Positions 43,741-51,175 of a DNA stretch of 64,000 bases are shown here, in pieces (positions within the stretch are counted from its first letter, which is position 1; each line of letters starts with the position of its first letter). The stretch covers positions 1,984,001-2,048,000 of the forward strand of contig QFQS01000001.1 in the NCBI GenBank assembly GCA_003243455.1, in the 5' to 3' direction. The translations under genes were made by a program, and so were the position numbers. This DNA comes from Cereibacter sphaeroides. GTDB taxonomy: Bacteria > Pseudomonadota > Alphaproteobacteria > Rhodobacterales > Rhodobacteraceae. The notes under the pieces are model-generated. The model did no database searches. It was not told where the DNA came from and was given only the letters and a program-made list of their open reading frames with translations.

Positions 43741-43833
43741 ACGAATAATCCCCCGGTTCGGGTGGTCTCCTCCCGAAAGAGTTGGCCGACATCATGTTGC
43801 GGGTGTCTTCTGAAGGCCCGCAATGGAGCTTCG

Positions 43834-45522
43834 TTAGGTTTGCACCTCTTGTTTTACCGCCCAGATCGCTTTGTCGATCTTGCCGAGGAAGCCCCAGCCA
43901 GTGAAGGTTGCCAGGATTGTCAGGAGTTCGGTGGAATTGTTGACAAGAAATGTCACCAAGCTTCCAGTAAGCCCGATGTGGGGAACAATTACCGTGGCCA
44001 GCAAACCAACAATTCCGATGACCGATTTCTTTCCGTTCAGCATTCGCCCGATCGTTTGACCCAGCGCCGCGTTCACCGGGGTAAGGGGGGGCACGCTGGA
44101 AGCAGTTGTATTCGCGCCCGACAATTTCTTCGCGGTCGCTTGCTCGGCAAGTACAGTTACGACTCGCTTTGCAATACGTGTGCGCGCAGAGTCGTTACCT
44201 TCCTCCTTCAGGATTTCCTTCAACGCAGTGCCTAGCAAGACCTGAGCCTCGCCATCTCTCGTAACAAGCTTGTCCAGGTCTCCCAGGTCGAGATCCTGTA
44301 GGCGATCCTTGATGCGGTCAGTAACGCTCATTCCTGTGCTCGGGCGTGCGCCCGCTCCCTTCGGCAATGTGTTGACGAATTCGCGTAGGGCGCCCAGCCG
44401 ATTTAGCCAGCCCTTGCCAAAGGCATCGAAATCCTCATGTTGGCGAAGCTGTGTCTCCTGAATATCCATGTAGCTATCGGCGAGTACGGATGCGTTTGTC
44501 TGCTTAGCGGCCGCAAGTGTGAACCGACCCAGAGAGCCATCCTCATCAAGCGGTTTTCCGTCCACTCGAAGCTTGAGTTCGTTGAACGCGCGCTGCAGCA
44601 ACTCGATGCTACGTTTTGGGCCATGCAGCACCGCTCCATTGTAAACGACCATAGCAATGCGCTCGGGCAGTTCGCCACATCGGCATGCCGAATAGTAATT
44701 CGACCTGAATATTTTATCCGCCTCTTCTCGTGTGAGCGACTTTACATCCTCTACGCTTACTTCGTGGTTCCTCCAGGCTGCCAGGGTCGCTTGGGTAATA
44801 CCCATATTCGTCGCGCCACCATTGTCACGCGGGTTATAGGAAAACTCACCTTCCCAGTCCTTTATGAACTGATGTAGCCGCTGAAATTTGCTTTCGGTTT
44901 CGGCATTTGCAGAAATTCCATTTGTCTCTTCTCTGGATGGGATGGCTGTGGTTTCCATATCGGCAATGTCACTTTGCGATAGCGCGGGCCGCATGATGGC
45001 ACCAGATGGCTTTGGCGGCGCGCCAGGACCATCCCAGCCGTCAATTATTTCGGCCATATACTCAGCCCATGCTTCATCACCACCTTCTGGGTAGCGGCCG
45101 ACCGCAAGATCGGTCGAGTTTATCCCTATCAACTGTATGTGAGGCGTCTCGATTAACTTCCCGGCCCTGTTGAAAAGCGGGGTCATTCCGGATGATTTGG
45201 CGAGTTCATGCATTCGGGCCCAGAAGGCTCCTCTTTCTCCAGTATCGTCCCAGCTCCAGTTCCCGTTAATCCTGAGCACGAAGTCTACGGCGAGACCATA
45301 TTGGTGCATGGATTCCCACGGCATCGCCCAAGTGACTTTCGGCCCGCCTTTTGTTCTTCCTTGGGCGAAGAGTACTGCTTGGCGCTCTGGCGTCCGAAAT
45401 GCCTCGAATACCTCGAATGGGGCACCCTCCGCCTGCAGGTCTTTTTGAATTTTCGCGACTTTATCCCTTATGGTTGGGTGCAATCGCATAATATCAGCGT
45501 CGCGCGCAGTTGTATTGGACAT
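43834..45522 (-). CDS. two-domain peptidoglycan hydrolase (M15-type peptidase plus GH108-type muramidase)
   Basis: This 562-aa protein combines two wall-cutting domains. Residues ~10-135 form a VanY/endolysin-type M15 peptidase with zinc ligands in SMHQYGLAVDF (His73, Asp80) and TPHIQL. Residues ~215-390 form a GH108-like muramidase (FIKDWEGEFSYNPRDNGG, TNMGITQATLAAW) followed by a peptidoglycan-binding-type segment. A long tail ends in two hydrophobic helices (GIVGLLATVIVPHIGL, TELLTILATFTGWGFLG). There is no signal peptide, so release would need a holin, another export route or lysis. No phage genes are nearby. GGGGGAA precedes the ATG. Confidence 0.8.
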   Translation of the reverse strand: MSNTTARDADIMRLHPTIRDKVAKIQKDLQAEGAPFEVFEAFRTPERQAVLFAQGRTKGGPKVTWAMPWESMHQYGLAVDFVLRINGNWSWDDTGERGAFWARMHELAKSSGMTPLFNRAGKLIETPHIQLIGINSTDLAVGRYPEGGDEAWAEYMAEIIDGWDGPGAPPKPSGAIMRPALSQSDIADMETTAIPSREETNGISANAETESKFQRLHQFIKDWEGEFSYNPRDNGGATNMGITQATLAAWRNHEVSVEDVKSLTREEADKIFRSNYYSACRCGELPERIAMVVYNGAVLHGPKRSIELLQRAFNELKLRVDGKPLDEDGSLGRFTLAAAKQTNASVLADSYMDIQETQLRQHEDFDAFGKGWLNRLGALREFVNTLPKGAGARPSTGMSVTDRIKDRLQDLDLGDLDKLVTRDGEAQVLLGTALKEILKEEGNDSARTRIAKRVVTVLAEQATAKKLSGANTTASSVPPLTPVNAALGQTIGRMLNGKKSVIGIVGLLATVIVPHIGLTGSLVTFLVNNSTELLTILATFTGWGFLGKIDKAIWAVKQEVQT

Positions 45523-46025
45523 GACCAGATTCCCCGAAGAATCAGCAATACAGAGCTACCGGTCCACAATGAATTTTAGCTTTTTGTCACTTTCAATTTA
45601 CGGACCGATAATTCAATTTTCACTCATATAGGACCACCATTAATTCGACGGCCCCATTGCCAGGATTCAGCATATTCTACGAAATCTACTTTCGGAAAAT
45701 ATCTTACACTTCCAATCGTCATTGAATCGTCAATTTTGGGTTGCTTTAATGCCCTTTCAACGTGTCTCGCTGTAGCGTCGCCGATCAAGATAGCATGAAG
45801 AATTTGGGCTCTTCACTCGACACCAGCAGCACAGACTACCGAGATGGTCGCTATTAGAAACCGATGCTTCTTCAGGCTTTGGCGGGATATCGCGGAAGCT
45901 GTTCCTTGGCAGAAATGCCTTGTGATGCCCGCCGTGTGAGGATTCGGGCGTTCGACGCGCTCTAGTGTCATGGTCCATAAATCTGTCACGGATCGGACGG
46001 AAACACCCTACGCCCGTAGACGCAG
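45523..46025. other. AT-rich gap upstream of the hydrolase gene
   Basis: About 500 bp without a convincing gene. The first 240 bp are markedly AT-rich and should contain the hydrolase promoter, although I could not fix it. A minus-strand frame (45757-46152) stays open, but its product is Arg/Ser-rich and resembles a shadow. The right part leads into the IS5-type remnant and probably contains more of that decayed element. Confidence 0.4.
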
Positions 46026-46169
46026 ACCCTTTATCGCCAGTGCCACAAGATTGAGAGCATGTTCGCCCATCTCTAGGACTGGCGCAGGACCACAACCCGA
46101 TACGACCGATGCCCGATCCCGTTCCTCTCGGACGACGCGCTGGCCGCCACAATCATTTACTGGTTGTGA
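46026..46169 (+). pseudogene. IS5-family transposase remnant (C-terminal end)
   Basis: The plus strand encodes TLYRQCHKIESMFAHL, an in-frame TAG at 46074, then DWRRTTTRYDRCP and FLSDDALAATIIYWL before a stop. This is the characteristic end of IS5-group transposases (RxRIExMFGRLKDWRR.ATRYDRC). Another stop lies just upstream (46017), and the rest of the element is not recognisable. It marks the left edge of the arsenic island and the right edge of the AT-rich envelope module. Confidence 0.8.
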
Positions 46170-46762
46170 TGCCCGACCCTGGGCTGCATTGGCAAGTCCG
46201 CAGAGATCGCGGGTCTTGTGAACTGCTTCCCTAAACCGTCCGGCGATTCAAAGTCCGTCGTTGGAAAGAGTTTCGACCGTTCGGCCCATCTCAAGACGGA
46301 TGCAGCCTGACACTCCAGCCGTACAGCAACTCCACCAGAAAACTGTTCAAAGGCCTCGAGGTTCAGCACATTGACGCCCAGCAGCACCGGAACATTTATC
46401 TCAATCGCGGTGGCGATGACGGTCCGGAAACCTCGCCCCATTGCTTCATGCTTGCCGAACTTGTTGATGATCAGAAGGTCAGTTTCCGCGCTCAGACGAC
46501 GCGCCGTTTCTGCAACGGCTGTTTCGAGGGCGTCCGGATCAAGACGGCACCCACGAGCCAGGCGGCCACGATCCTGAGAGATGCGCAGGTCCGGTCCGTC
46601 GGGCAGAATGCGCAGGTCCATATGGCAGCGATGCCCCGCATCGGCCTGCGTCTCTCGTTGGATCACTCCGCAGAGTGCGACTGATCCTGCTGACAGTTGC
46701 GAGGCGGCATCGGCAAGTATCCGGTCCGTGACCCCTGTATCAGGCGAGAGGATGTAGGCCAT
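46157..46762 (-). CDS. DUF2478-family protein with an atypical C-terminus
   Basis: The protein (~201 aa from ATG 46762) begins MAYILSPDTGVTDRILADAA and continues through LLIINKFGKHEAMGRGFRTV and PVLLGVNVLNLEAFEQFSGG, as in DUF2478 proteins, which are often beside molybdoenzyme genes. The last ~50 residues (from VRLECQAA) do not resemble the family end, and the frame runs into the IS5-type remnant, so the gene's 3' end has probably been replaced. Located 73 bp after aioA, it may assist molybdenum handling for arsenite oxidase (inference). Confidence 0.75.
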   Translation of the reverse strand: MAYILSPDTGVTDRILADAASQLSAGSVALCGVIQRETQADAGHRCHMDLRILPDGPDLRISQDRGRLARGCRLDPDALETAVAETARRLSAETDLLIINKFGKHEAMGRGFRTVIATAIEINVPVLLGVNVLNLEAFEQFSGGVAVRLECQAASVLRWAERSKLFPTTDFESPDGLGKQFTRPAISADLPMQPRVGHHNQ

Positions 46763-46835
46763 CTGCAAGGCGTTTCCTTCCCAGACAAAGGGGTTGCGCC
46801 CGACATAAAGGTCGAGCGCAATTCTGTTGCGAAAA

Positions 46836-49295
46836 TTAGAGAGCCACTTCCCAGGACTTGAAACTGAGGCCCGCCGTCGCCGGGCCTGCATTCGCGATCT
46901 TGCGGATGTCGGCCCAGGTCTGCTTGTAGTTGGGCAGGATCAGCTCGTTGGTGCCCGCGTTGATGACATTGCCTTGGGTGCCGCCCGGCGCACCGAACAG
47001 CATGAAGGTCTCGTTCCGTCGCGCAGTCGGCTCGATGTAGACCATGGCCTGCGTCGCGCCCACGTCGTTGTAGACCTCGGCCATGTCGCCGTTCTTCAGG
47101 CCAAGCTCGGCGGCGTCGTCGGGATTGATCTGCAGGAAGGGCAGCGGGAAACGGTCGGTGGCAAAGTCGTTGTCCTGGTCGAGGAACCAGTTCTGCCAGT
47201 TGAGATTGGACCGCCCATTGTTGATCAAGAACCGGTGTGCCGCTTTCTGCGCATCTTTGCCAGGGGCCTGGAGCCCGCGCCAGGCGCCCATACAGAAGAG
47301 CGCCTTCTTGTCCTCTCGCCCGTGCCGGGTAAAGGCGCCGTCCTCATAAAGCCGTGCCGTGCCGACCAGCTTGCCGTCAGCAAAGCCCGTCACCGGCTCC
47401 TGCACCCCGTTGGTGCCCATATCGCGCAGGCGGGCATAGGTGACCTCGGGGTTGCCCTGGTTGTATCCGTCCGTGAAGGCATCTTCTTCGGTCTGCCAGT
47501 CATAGCCCTTGAATTGCGCGGCATAATCAACGCGGCCGTCCTCGGTCAGAACACGCTCCAGATGGTTGGCAAGACGGGCGGCAATCAGGCAGTCGGGCAT
47601 CGACTGGCCAGGGCCGTCCATGTACTTTTCGGTCAGCCGCAGGCGGCGTTCGCCGTTCATCGAGGTCAGGTTCATCTCACCCGCCTCGACTGCAGGCAGG
47701 ATTACATGCGCGGCCTGCCCGATCTGGCTGTGAATTATGTCGACGTTGACCGAGAATATGCCACCCGCGTCGATTGCCGCTACGATGGCATCCACCTGTT
47801 CGGCACGGGTCTTGCCCTGCGAAGCGTCCATAGCCTCTTTCACCATGTTCGTGCGCTTGTTGTAGATGCGCTTGAACTCTGAGGCGTTAAGAGTGGTCTT
47901 GTAGTGGTCGTTGGCCCAGATGTGGTGGACCTTGCCCTGCCCCGCGATCAGCAACTGATCGATGTAGGGTGCTGGTCGGCCAACATGGCCATCGCTCGGG
48001 CGGTAGTAGCCTTCCTGATGACCGCCCAGACGGCAACAGCCGCCGCCTTCACGCCCGATGTTGCCGGTCGCCAAGGCGATGTTCACCAGCGCGCCGATGG
48101 TGCGATAGTTGTCGTTGCCCCAGATGATGCCTTTTTCATAGGCTGTCACGGTCTTGCGCCGCGATCCGTCTTCCTTGGGCTCGGCGATCCAGGCGGCTGC
48201 CTTGGCGATGTCCTCGGCACTGATGCCGCAAATCCCGGCAGCCTCGGCGAGCGATATCTTGCAGGCCGCGCGCGCCGCCTCAAACGACCCCAGTGCTGCA
48301 GGATGCTGAGCGTCCTCGGCCACGGCCACATCACCTTGGATGGTCGAGGCGGCGATGAAGTCGGCATCGACCCAACCCTTGTCGGCCATCTCGGTGAAAA
48401 GCGCATTGAACAGCGCAAGATCAGTACCCGAGTTGATCTGCAGGTGCATGACATTTTCTGCCCCCGCAACTTCCTCGCAGGCATTAACTGTGACCGTCCG
48501 GCGCGGATCGACGACCAGCACACGTGCGCCATTCTGCATCCCAGGAACCATATGGTTCAGAAACAGGTTTGTCTGAGTTTCCAGAGGGTTGGCCCCGATC
48601 AGGAATATAGTGTCGGTCACCTCATAGTCACTATAGCTGTAGTTCAACTCGTCCACGCCCATGTCGCGTGTGGAATGCACCTCGGAGTTGTAGGCAGGGC
48701 GGTTGTGAATGCGGCAATGCTTCACCTTCATCGAGTCGAAGTATAGCTTCCCTGTGCCCCAGGTATTCTCATAGCCGCCCGCGCTGCCGCCATGGTCGAA
48801 CATCGACACAAACAGCGCATCCTCGTTGTCTTTGTCGATCACGCGGGCGGTGACGCGCGCCACCAGATCCAGTGCGTCATCCCAAGTGGTCGGCTGCCAG
48901 GTTCCATACCGCCAGACAAGCGGGTCGGTCAGGCGCTGCTGCTGAGTGCCGGTCACGTCGCTGCGCCGGTTTTCCGCCATGCGCGCGCCGCGCACCGAAC
49001 CTAGACCGGAGTTTACGACGCAATCGACATCGGGCTTGATCACAAGATGCACATTCTGGCCGTTCTGCTTGACCACGTTGTACATCGACGGCGCATACCA
49101 GTTGGCTGTGTCCATCGGCTGCTGTGCGCCCAGGTCCTCGCCGGACCAATTGGACGTGGCGGTTCCTTGCGTGTTTATCGGCCATGTATAGGCCTTGTAG
49201 CCACATCCGACGATGCAGTAGTGGCAGGTAACGTTGTGCTCCTTGGCACCGGCGGGAATGATCGGCAGTCGGTCGATCTGACGCTTGTAGGCCAT
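46836..49295 (-). CDS. aioA: arsenite oxidase large subunit
   Basis: This 819-aa catalytic subunit of arsenite oxidase, a DMSO-reductase-superfamily enzyme with a molybdenum bis-pyranopterin centre, shows the 3Fe-4S ligands C24-x2-C27-x3-C31 (CHYCIVGC). AioA-typical stretches follow (GYKAYTWPINTQGTATSNWS, CRIHNRPAYNSEVHSTRDMG). The length is normal and no frameshift was seen. The periplasmic enzyme oxidises arsenite to arsenate and passes electrons through AioB to the respiratory chain. It starts 13 bp after aioB; GGGGGAGAG precedes the ATG at 49295. It lacks its own Tat leader and would be exported together with AioB. Confidence 0.96.
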   Translation of the reverse strand: MAYKRQIDRLPIIPAGAKEHNVTCHYCIVGCGYKAYTWPINTQGTATSNWSGEDLGAQQPMDTANWYAPSMYNVVKQNGQNVHLVIKPDVDCVVNSGLGSVRGARMAENRRSDVTGTQQQRLTDPLVWRYGTWQPTTWDDALDLVARVTARVIDKDNEDALFVSMFDHGGSAGGYENTWGTGKLYFDSMKVKHCRIHNRPAYNSEVHSTRDMGVDELNYSYSDYEVTDTIFLIGANPLETQTNLFLNHMVPGMQNGARVLVVDPRRTVTVNACEEVAGAENVMHLQINSGTDLALFNALFTEMADKGWVDADFIAASTIQGDVAVAEDAQHPAALGSFEAARAACKISLAEAAGICGISAEDIAKAAAWIAEPKEDGSRRKTVTAYEKGIIWGNDNYRTIGALVNIALATGNIGREGGGCCRLGGHQEGYYRPSDGHVGRPAPYIDQLLIAGQGKVHHIWANDHYKTTLNASEFKRIYNKRTNMVKEAMDASQGKTRAEQVDAIVAAIDAGGIFSVNVDIIHSQIGQAAHVILPAVEAGEMNLTSMNGERRLRLTEKYMDGPGQSMPDCLIAARLANHLERVLTEDGRVDYAAQFKGYDWQTEEDAFTDGYNQGNPEVTYARLRDMGTNGVQEPVTGFADGKLVGTARLYEDGAFTRHGREDKKALFCMGAWRGLQAPGKDAQKAAHRFLINNGRSNLNWQNWFLDQDNDFATDRFPLPFLQINPDDAAELGLKNGDMAEVYNDVGATQAMVYIEPTARRNETFMLFGAPGGTQGNVINAGTNELILPNYKQTWADIRKIANAGPATAGLSFKSWEVAL

Positions 49296-49308
49296 GATAT
49301 CTCTCCCC

Positions 49309-49830
49309 CTATGCCAACACGTTCGACAGGCGGCCGTAGAGCAATTCGTCCACCCCTTCGGCGTAGATATCGCCCTTGTCATCCACACTCAGCGTGAACT
49401 GCGGCAGGTTCTGCGTGGCGTGGCCCCAGGTCTGCTGCCCTCCCGCTTCGCAATCGAAACGGCTGAAATGTCCGGGGCAATTCAGTGTTTTGTCATCGGC
49501 GTTATAGGACAACAGCCAACCCTTGTGCGGGCACATCACCGAATACGCGACCACATCGCCATCGGGCCCCGCGCCACCTTCGACCGGACTGCCGAGTTTC
49601 AGCAGAATGCCCGGGCTGTCGGCGTCGGGATAGGCAACGTCCATCGGCTCGTTAGGCTTCAGGTCGGCGATGTTGGCCAGCCTGTTCGATGGATAGTTGA
49701 GCAGGGCGAGCGATTGGGCACGGGCCTGTGCGGGTGCGATGAATGTGGCGGCGGCGGCACCGGCTGCCGAAATCGCACCACCACGCAGGAATTGCCGTCG
49801 ACCTACATCGACGAGCTTGTTGCATTTCAT
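49309..49830 (-). CDS. aioB: arsenite oxidase Rieske subunit
   Basis: This 173-aa small subunit has a twin-arginine leader (GRRQFLRGG, hydrophobic stretch, cleavage near ARAQ) and a Rieske site at C100-x-H102 (CPHKG) and C118-x2-H121 (CPGH). It carries AioA through the Tat system and accepts its electrons. GGGGAGG lies 7-13 bases before the ATG. The 151-bp gap upstream, after the regulator gene, should hold the inducible promoter and contains two palindromes. Confidence 0.95.
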   Translation of the reverse strand: MKCNKLVDVGRRQFLRGGAISAAGAAAATFIAPAQARAQSLALLNYPSNRLANIADLKPNEPMDVAYPDADSPGILLKLGSPVEGGAGPDGDVVAYSVMCPHKGWLLSYNADDKTLNCPGHFSRFDCEAGGQQTWGHATQNLPQFTLSVDDKGDIYAEGVDELLYGRLSNVLA

Positions 49831-49907
49831 GGCTGGGTTCCTCCCCTGGCTGTCGCTTTGCCAGAGATTAACCGGGCGAACACCCCTTCGCGACGGCGCA
49901 AGGGTAT

Positions 49908-49924
49908 TTGCCGCAGTGCGGCAA
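49908..49924. promoter_or_regulatory. palindrome upstream of aioB
   Basis: TTGCCGCA-G-TGCGGCAA is a perfect 8+1+8 inverted repeat, 78-94 bp upstream of the aioB start. Position and symmetry suit an operator for the arsenite regulator. Binding is inferred. Confidence 0.5.
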
Positions 49925-49953
49925 GTGGTTCAAACTATGTGATTTTCTTGGGC

Positions 49954-49969
49954 GTTCGGATTTCCGAAC
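49954..49969. promoter_or_regulatory. palindrome between aioR and aioB
   Basis: GTTCGGA-TT-TCCGAAC is a perfect 7+2+7 inverted repeat, 13 bp beyond the aioR stop. It could be a second regulator site or a weak terminator stem; no T tract follows. Confidence 0.4.
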
Positions 49970-49981
49970 ATACGGGCGGCG

Positions 49982-50785
49982 CTAAAGGCCCAGCTTCTGC
50001 ATCTTTTCCCACAAAGTCGTGCGTGACACGCGCAAGAGTTTCGCCGCCTCGGCTGTCTGTCCCTGCGTCCGTTCCAGTGCGGCTGCAATTTGCACGCGCT
50101 CGGCCGTATCGCGCACTTCAGAGAGCGGCCGGATCGCCTCATCCCCGGCCCATTCCGGGAACAGGTCTGCGGGCAGGATCATTTCCCCCGTCGCCGCCTC
50201 CACAGCCCGCAGCAGCCTTGCACGAAGTTCGCGCCCGTTGCCCGGCCAGTCATACGCGCGGATCGCATCTTCGGCCGACGCCGTGATGCCGACCAAGGGA
50301 GCTGGACGACGTGCGTTCAGCGCCGGGAAAAGCCGCGCTGCCAACCAGACCGTATCCTCGGGTCGGTCGACAAGCGGAGGGACAACGATCTCATGCGCTC
50401 GCAGAGCCGCATCCAGATCGGGACGCAAAGTGTCTCGCGCTGAACCTGCCGTCGCCATCAGCCGAAACGGCGGGGCGGAAAGCATGGCCATGACGAAGTC
50501 CTGCAGTTCTGGGCCCAGCCGATCAATACCAACGATCAGAAGCGACCCCTCGCCCGCCGTCAACGCTGCTGATTGTAATTCTTGCCAGCAGAGTGGCGCA
50601 CGCTGTGCATCCGCGATGGCAAACGGGGCCGCACTCCGGTCGGAACCTTCATGAATGCGCCGCGCAAGGCGCGTCTTGCCCAGCCCGGGGCCACCGCGGA
50701 TGAGGACCGGCGTTGCGCGCATTGCAGCCTCGACCGCCTGCCGATCCACCGTTCGCGCGGCAGGGCTGATGCCGCTACCCGGCAT
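49982..50785 (-). CDS. aioR: AioR ATPase and Fis-type DNA-binding part (downstream of in-frame stop)
   Basis: 267 aa from ATG 50785: an AAA+ region with Walker A GGPGLGKT (~31-38), a degenerate Walker B (LLIVGIDRL), an arginine-finger-like region, and a C-terminal Fis-type helix-turn-helix (TAEAAKLLRVSRTTLWEKM). The GAFTGA sigma-54-contact loop is missing. It lies in the same frame as the receiver ORF; only the TGA at 50827-50825 separates them. GGAAGA lies 7 bases before the ATG, so independent initiation or re-initiation is possible. If read through, the protein would be about 397 aa, the usual order receiver-ATPase-HTH. Confidence 0.75.
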   Translation of the reverse strand: MPGSGISPAARTVDRQAVEAAMRATPVLIRGGPGLGKTRLARRIHEGSDRSAAPFAIADAQRAPLCWQELQSAALTAGEGSLLIVGIDRLGPELQDFVMAMLSAPPFRLMATAGSARDTLRPDLDAALRAHEIVVPPLVDRPEDTVWLAARLFPALNARRPAPLVGITASAEDAIRAYDWPGNGRELRARLLRAVEAATGEMILPADLFPEWAGDEAIRPLSEVRDTAERVQIAAALERTQGQTAEAAKLLRVSRTTLWEKMQKLGL

Positions 50786-50824
50786 GAGCGAGTCTTCCGC
50801 AGAGGGAAGAATGATCTGTGCCAG

Positions 50825-51175
50825 TCAGGTCAGGAAAGCCCCGATGTCGAAGGGCTTCACAATATAATCTGCAGCCCCGGACCGGATCAGCCTTACCGCC
50901 TGATCGATACCTCCCTCCCCGGTGATGAACAGGAACGGCGGGGGTCGCATGGTTCGGGTGAGCGTGGCGTAGAGCTCCTCCCCCGTCCCGTCGGGCAGGC
51001 GGATGTCGCAGACGACGGCGTCCACCGGCTTGCGGGGGGTTCGGATCGCCGGAAGGGCACGGGCGATCTGACGGTGCCATTGCATCTCGGCCCCTTCGAG
51101 CGTCAGCCGCTGCACCAGCGATCCGCCCATGATCTCGTCGTCCTCGACCAGAACGATGCGCCGCCCTTCAAGCAT
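50825..51175 (-). CDS. aioR: AioR receiver domain, truncated by in-frame TGA
   Basis: This 116-aa response-regulator receiver has all key residues: acidic pair in LVEDDE, phospho-acceptor Asp in CDIRLPDGTG, Thr in FITGEG and Lys in VKPFD. It stops at TGA directly after GAFLT, where the linker to the ATPase domain should continue (LAQIILPS follows in frame). A CGA-to-TGA change would explain it. It overlaps aioS by 8 bp, as expected for an aioS-aioR pair. The result is either a broken regulator or a receiver made separately. Confidence 0.8.
   Translation of the reverse strand: MLEGRRIVLVEDDEIMGGSLVQRLTLEGAEMQWHRQIARALPAIRTPRKPVDAVVCDIRLPDGTGEELYATLTRTMRPPPFLFITGEGGIDQAVRLIRSGAADYIVKPFDIGAFLT

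Noticed and set aside
45757..46152. 131-codon minus-strand frame next to the IS5-type remnant
   Set aside because: Arg/Ser-rich product with no family resemblance; it runs opposite the transposase remnant and is probably its shadow.
49848..49863. GG-N10-GC pattern upstream of aioB as a sigma-54 promoter
   Set aside because: The -12 part is poor (CAGC rather than TTGC) and it lies too close to the aioB start, so transcription would begin inside the ribosome site.
50825..50827. TGA in aioR as a selenocysteine codon
   Set aside because: It falls in the receiver-ATPase linker, where no cysteine or selenocysteine is expected; a nonsense change of an Arg codon is simpler.
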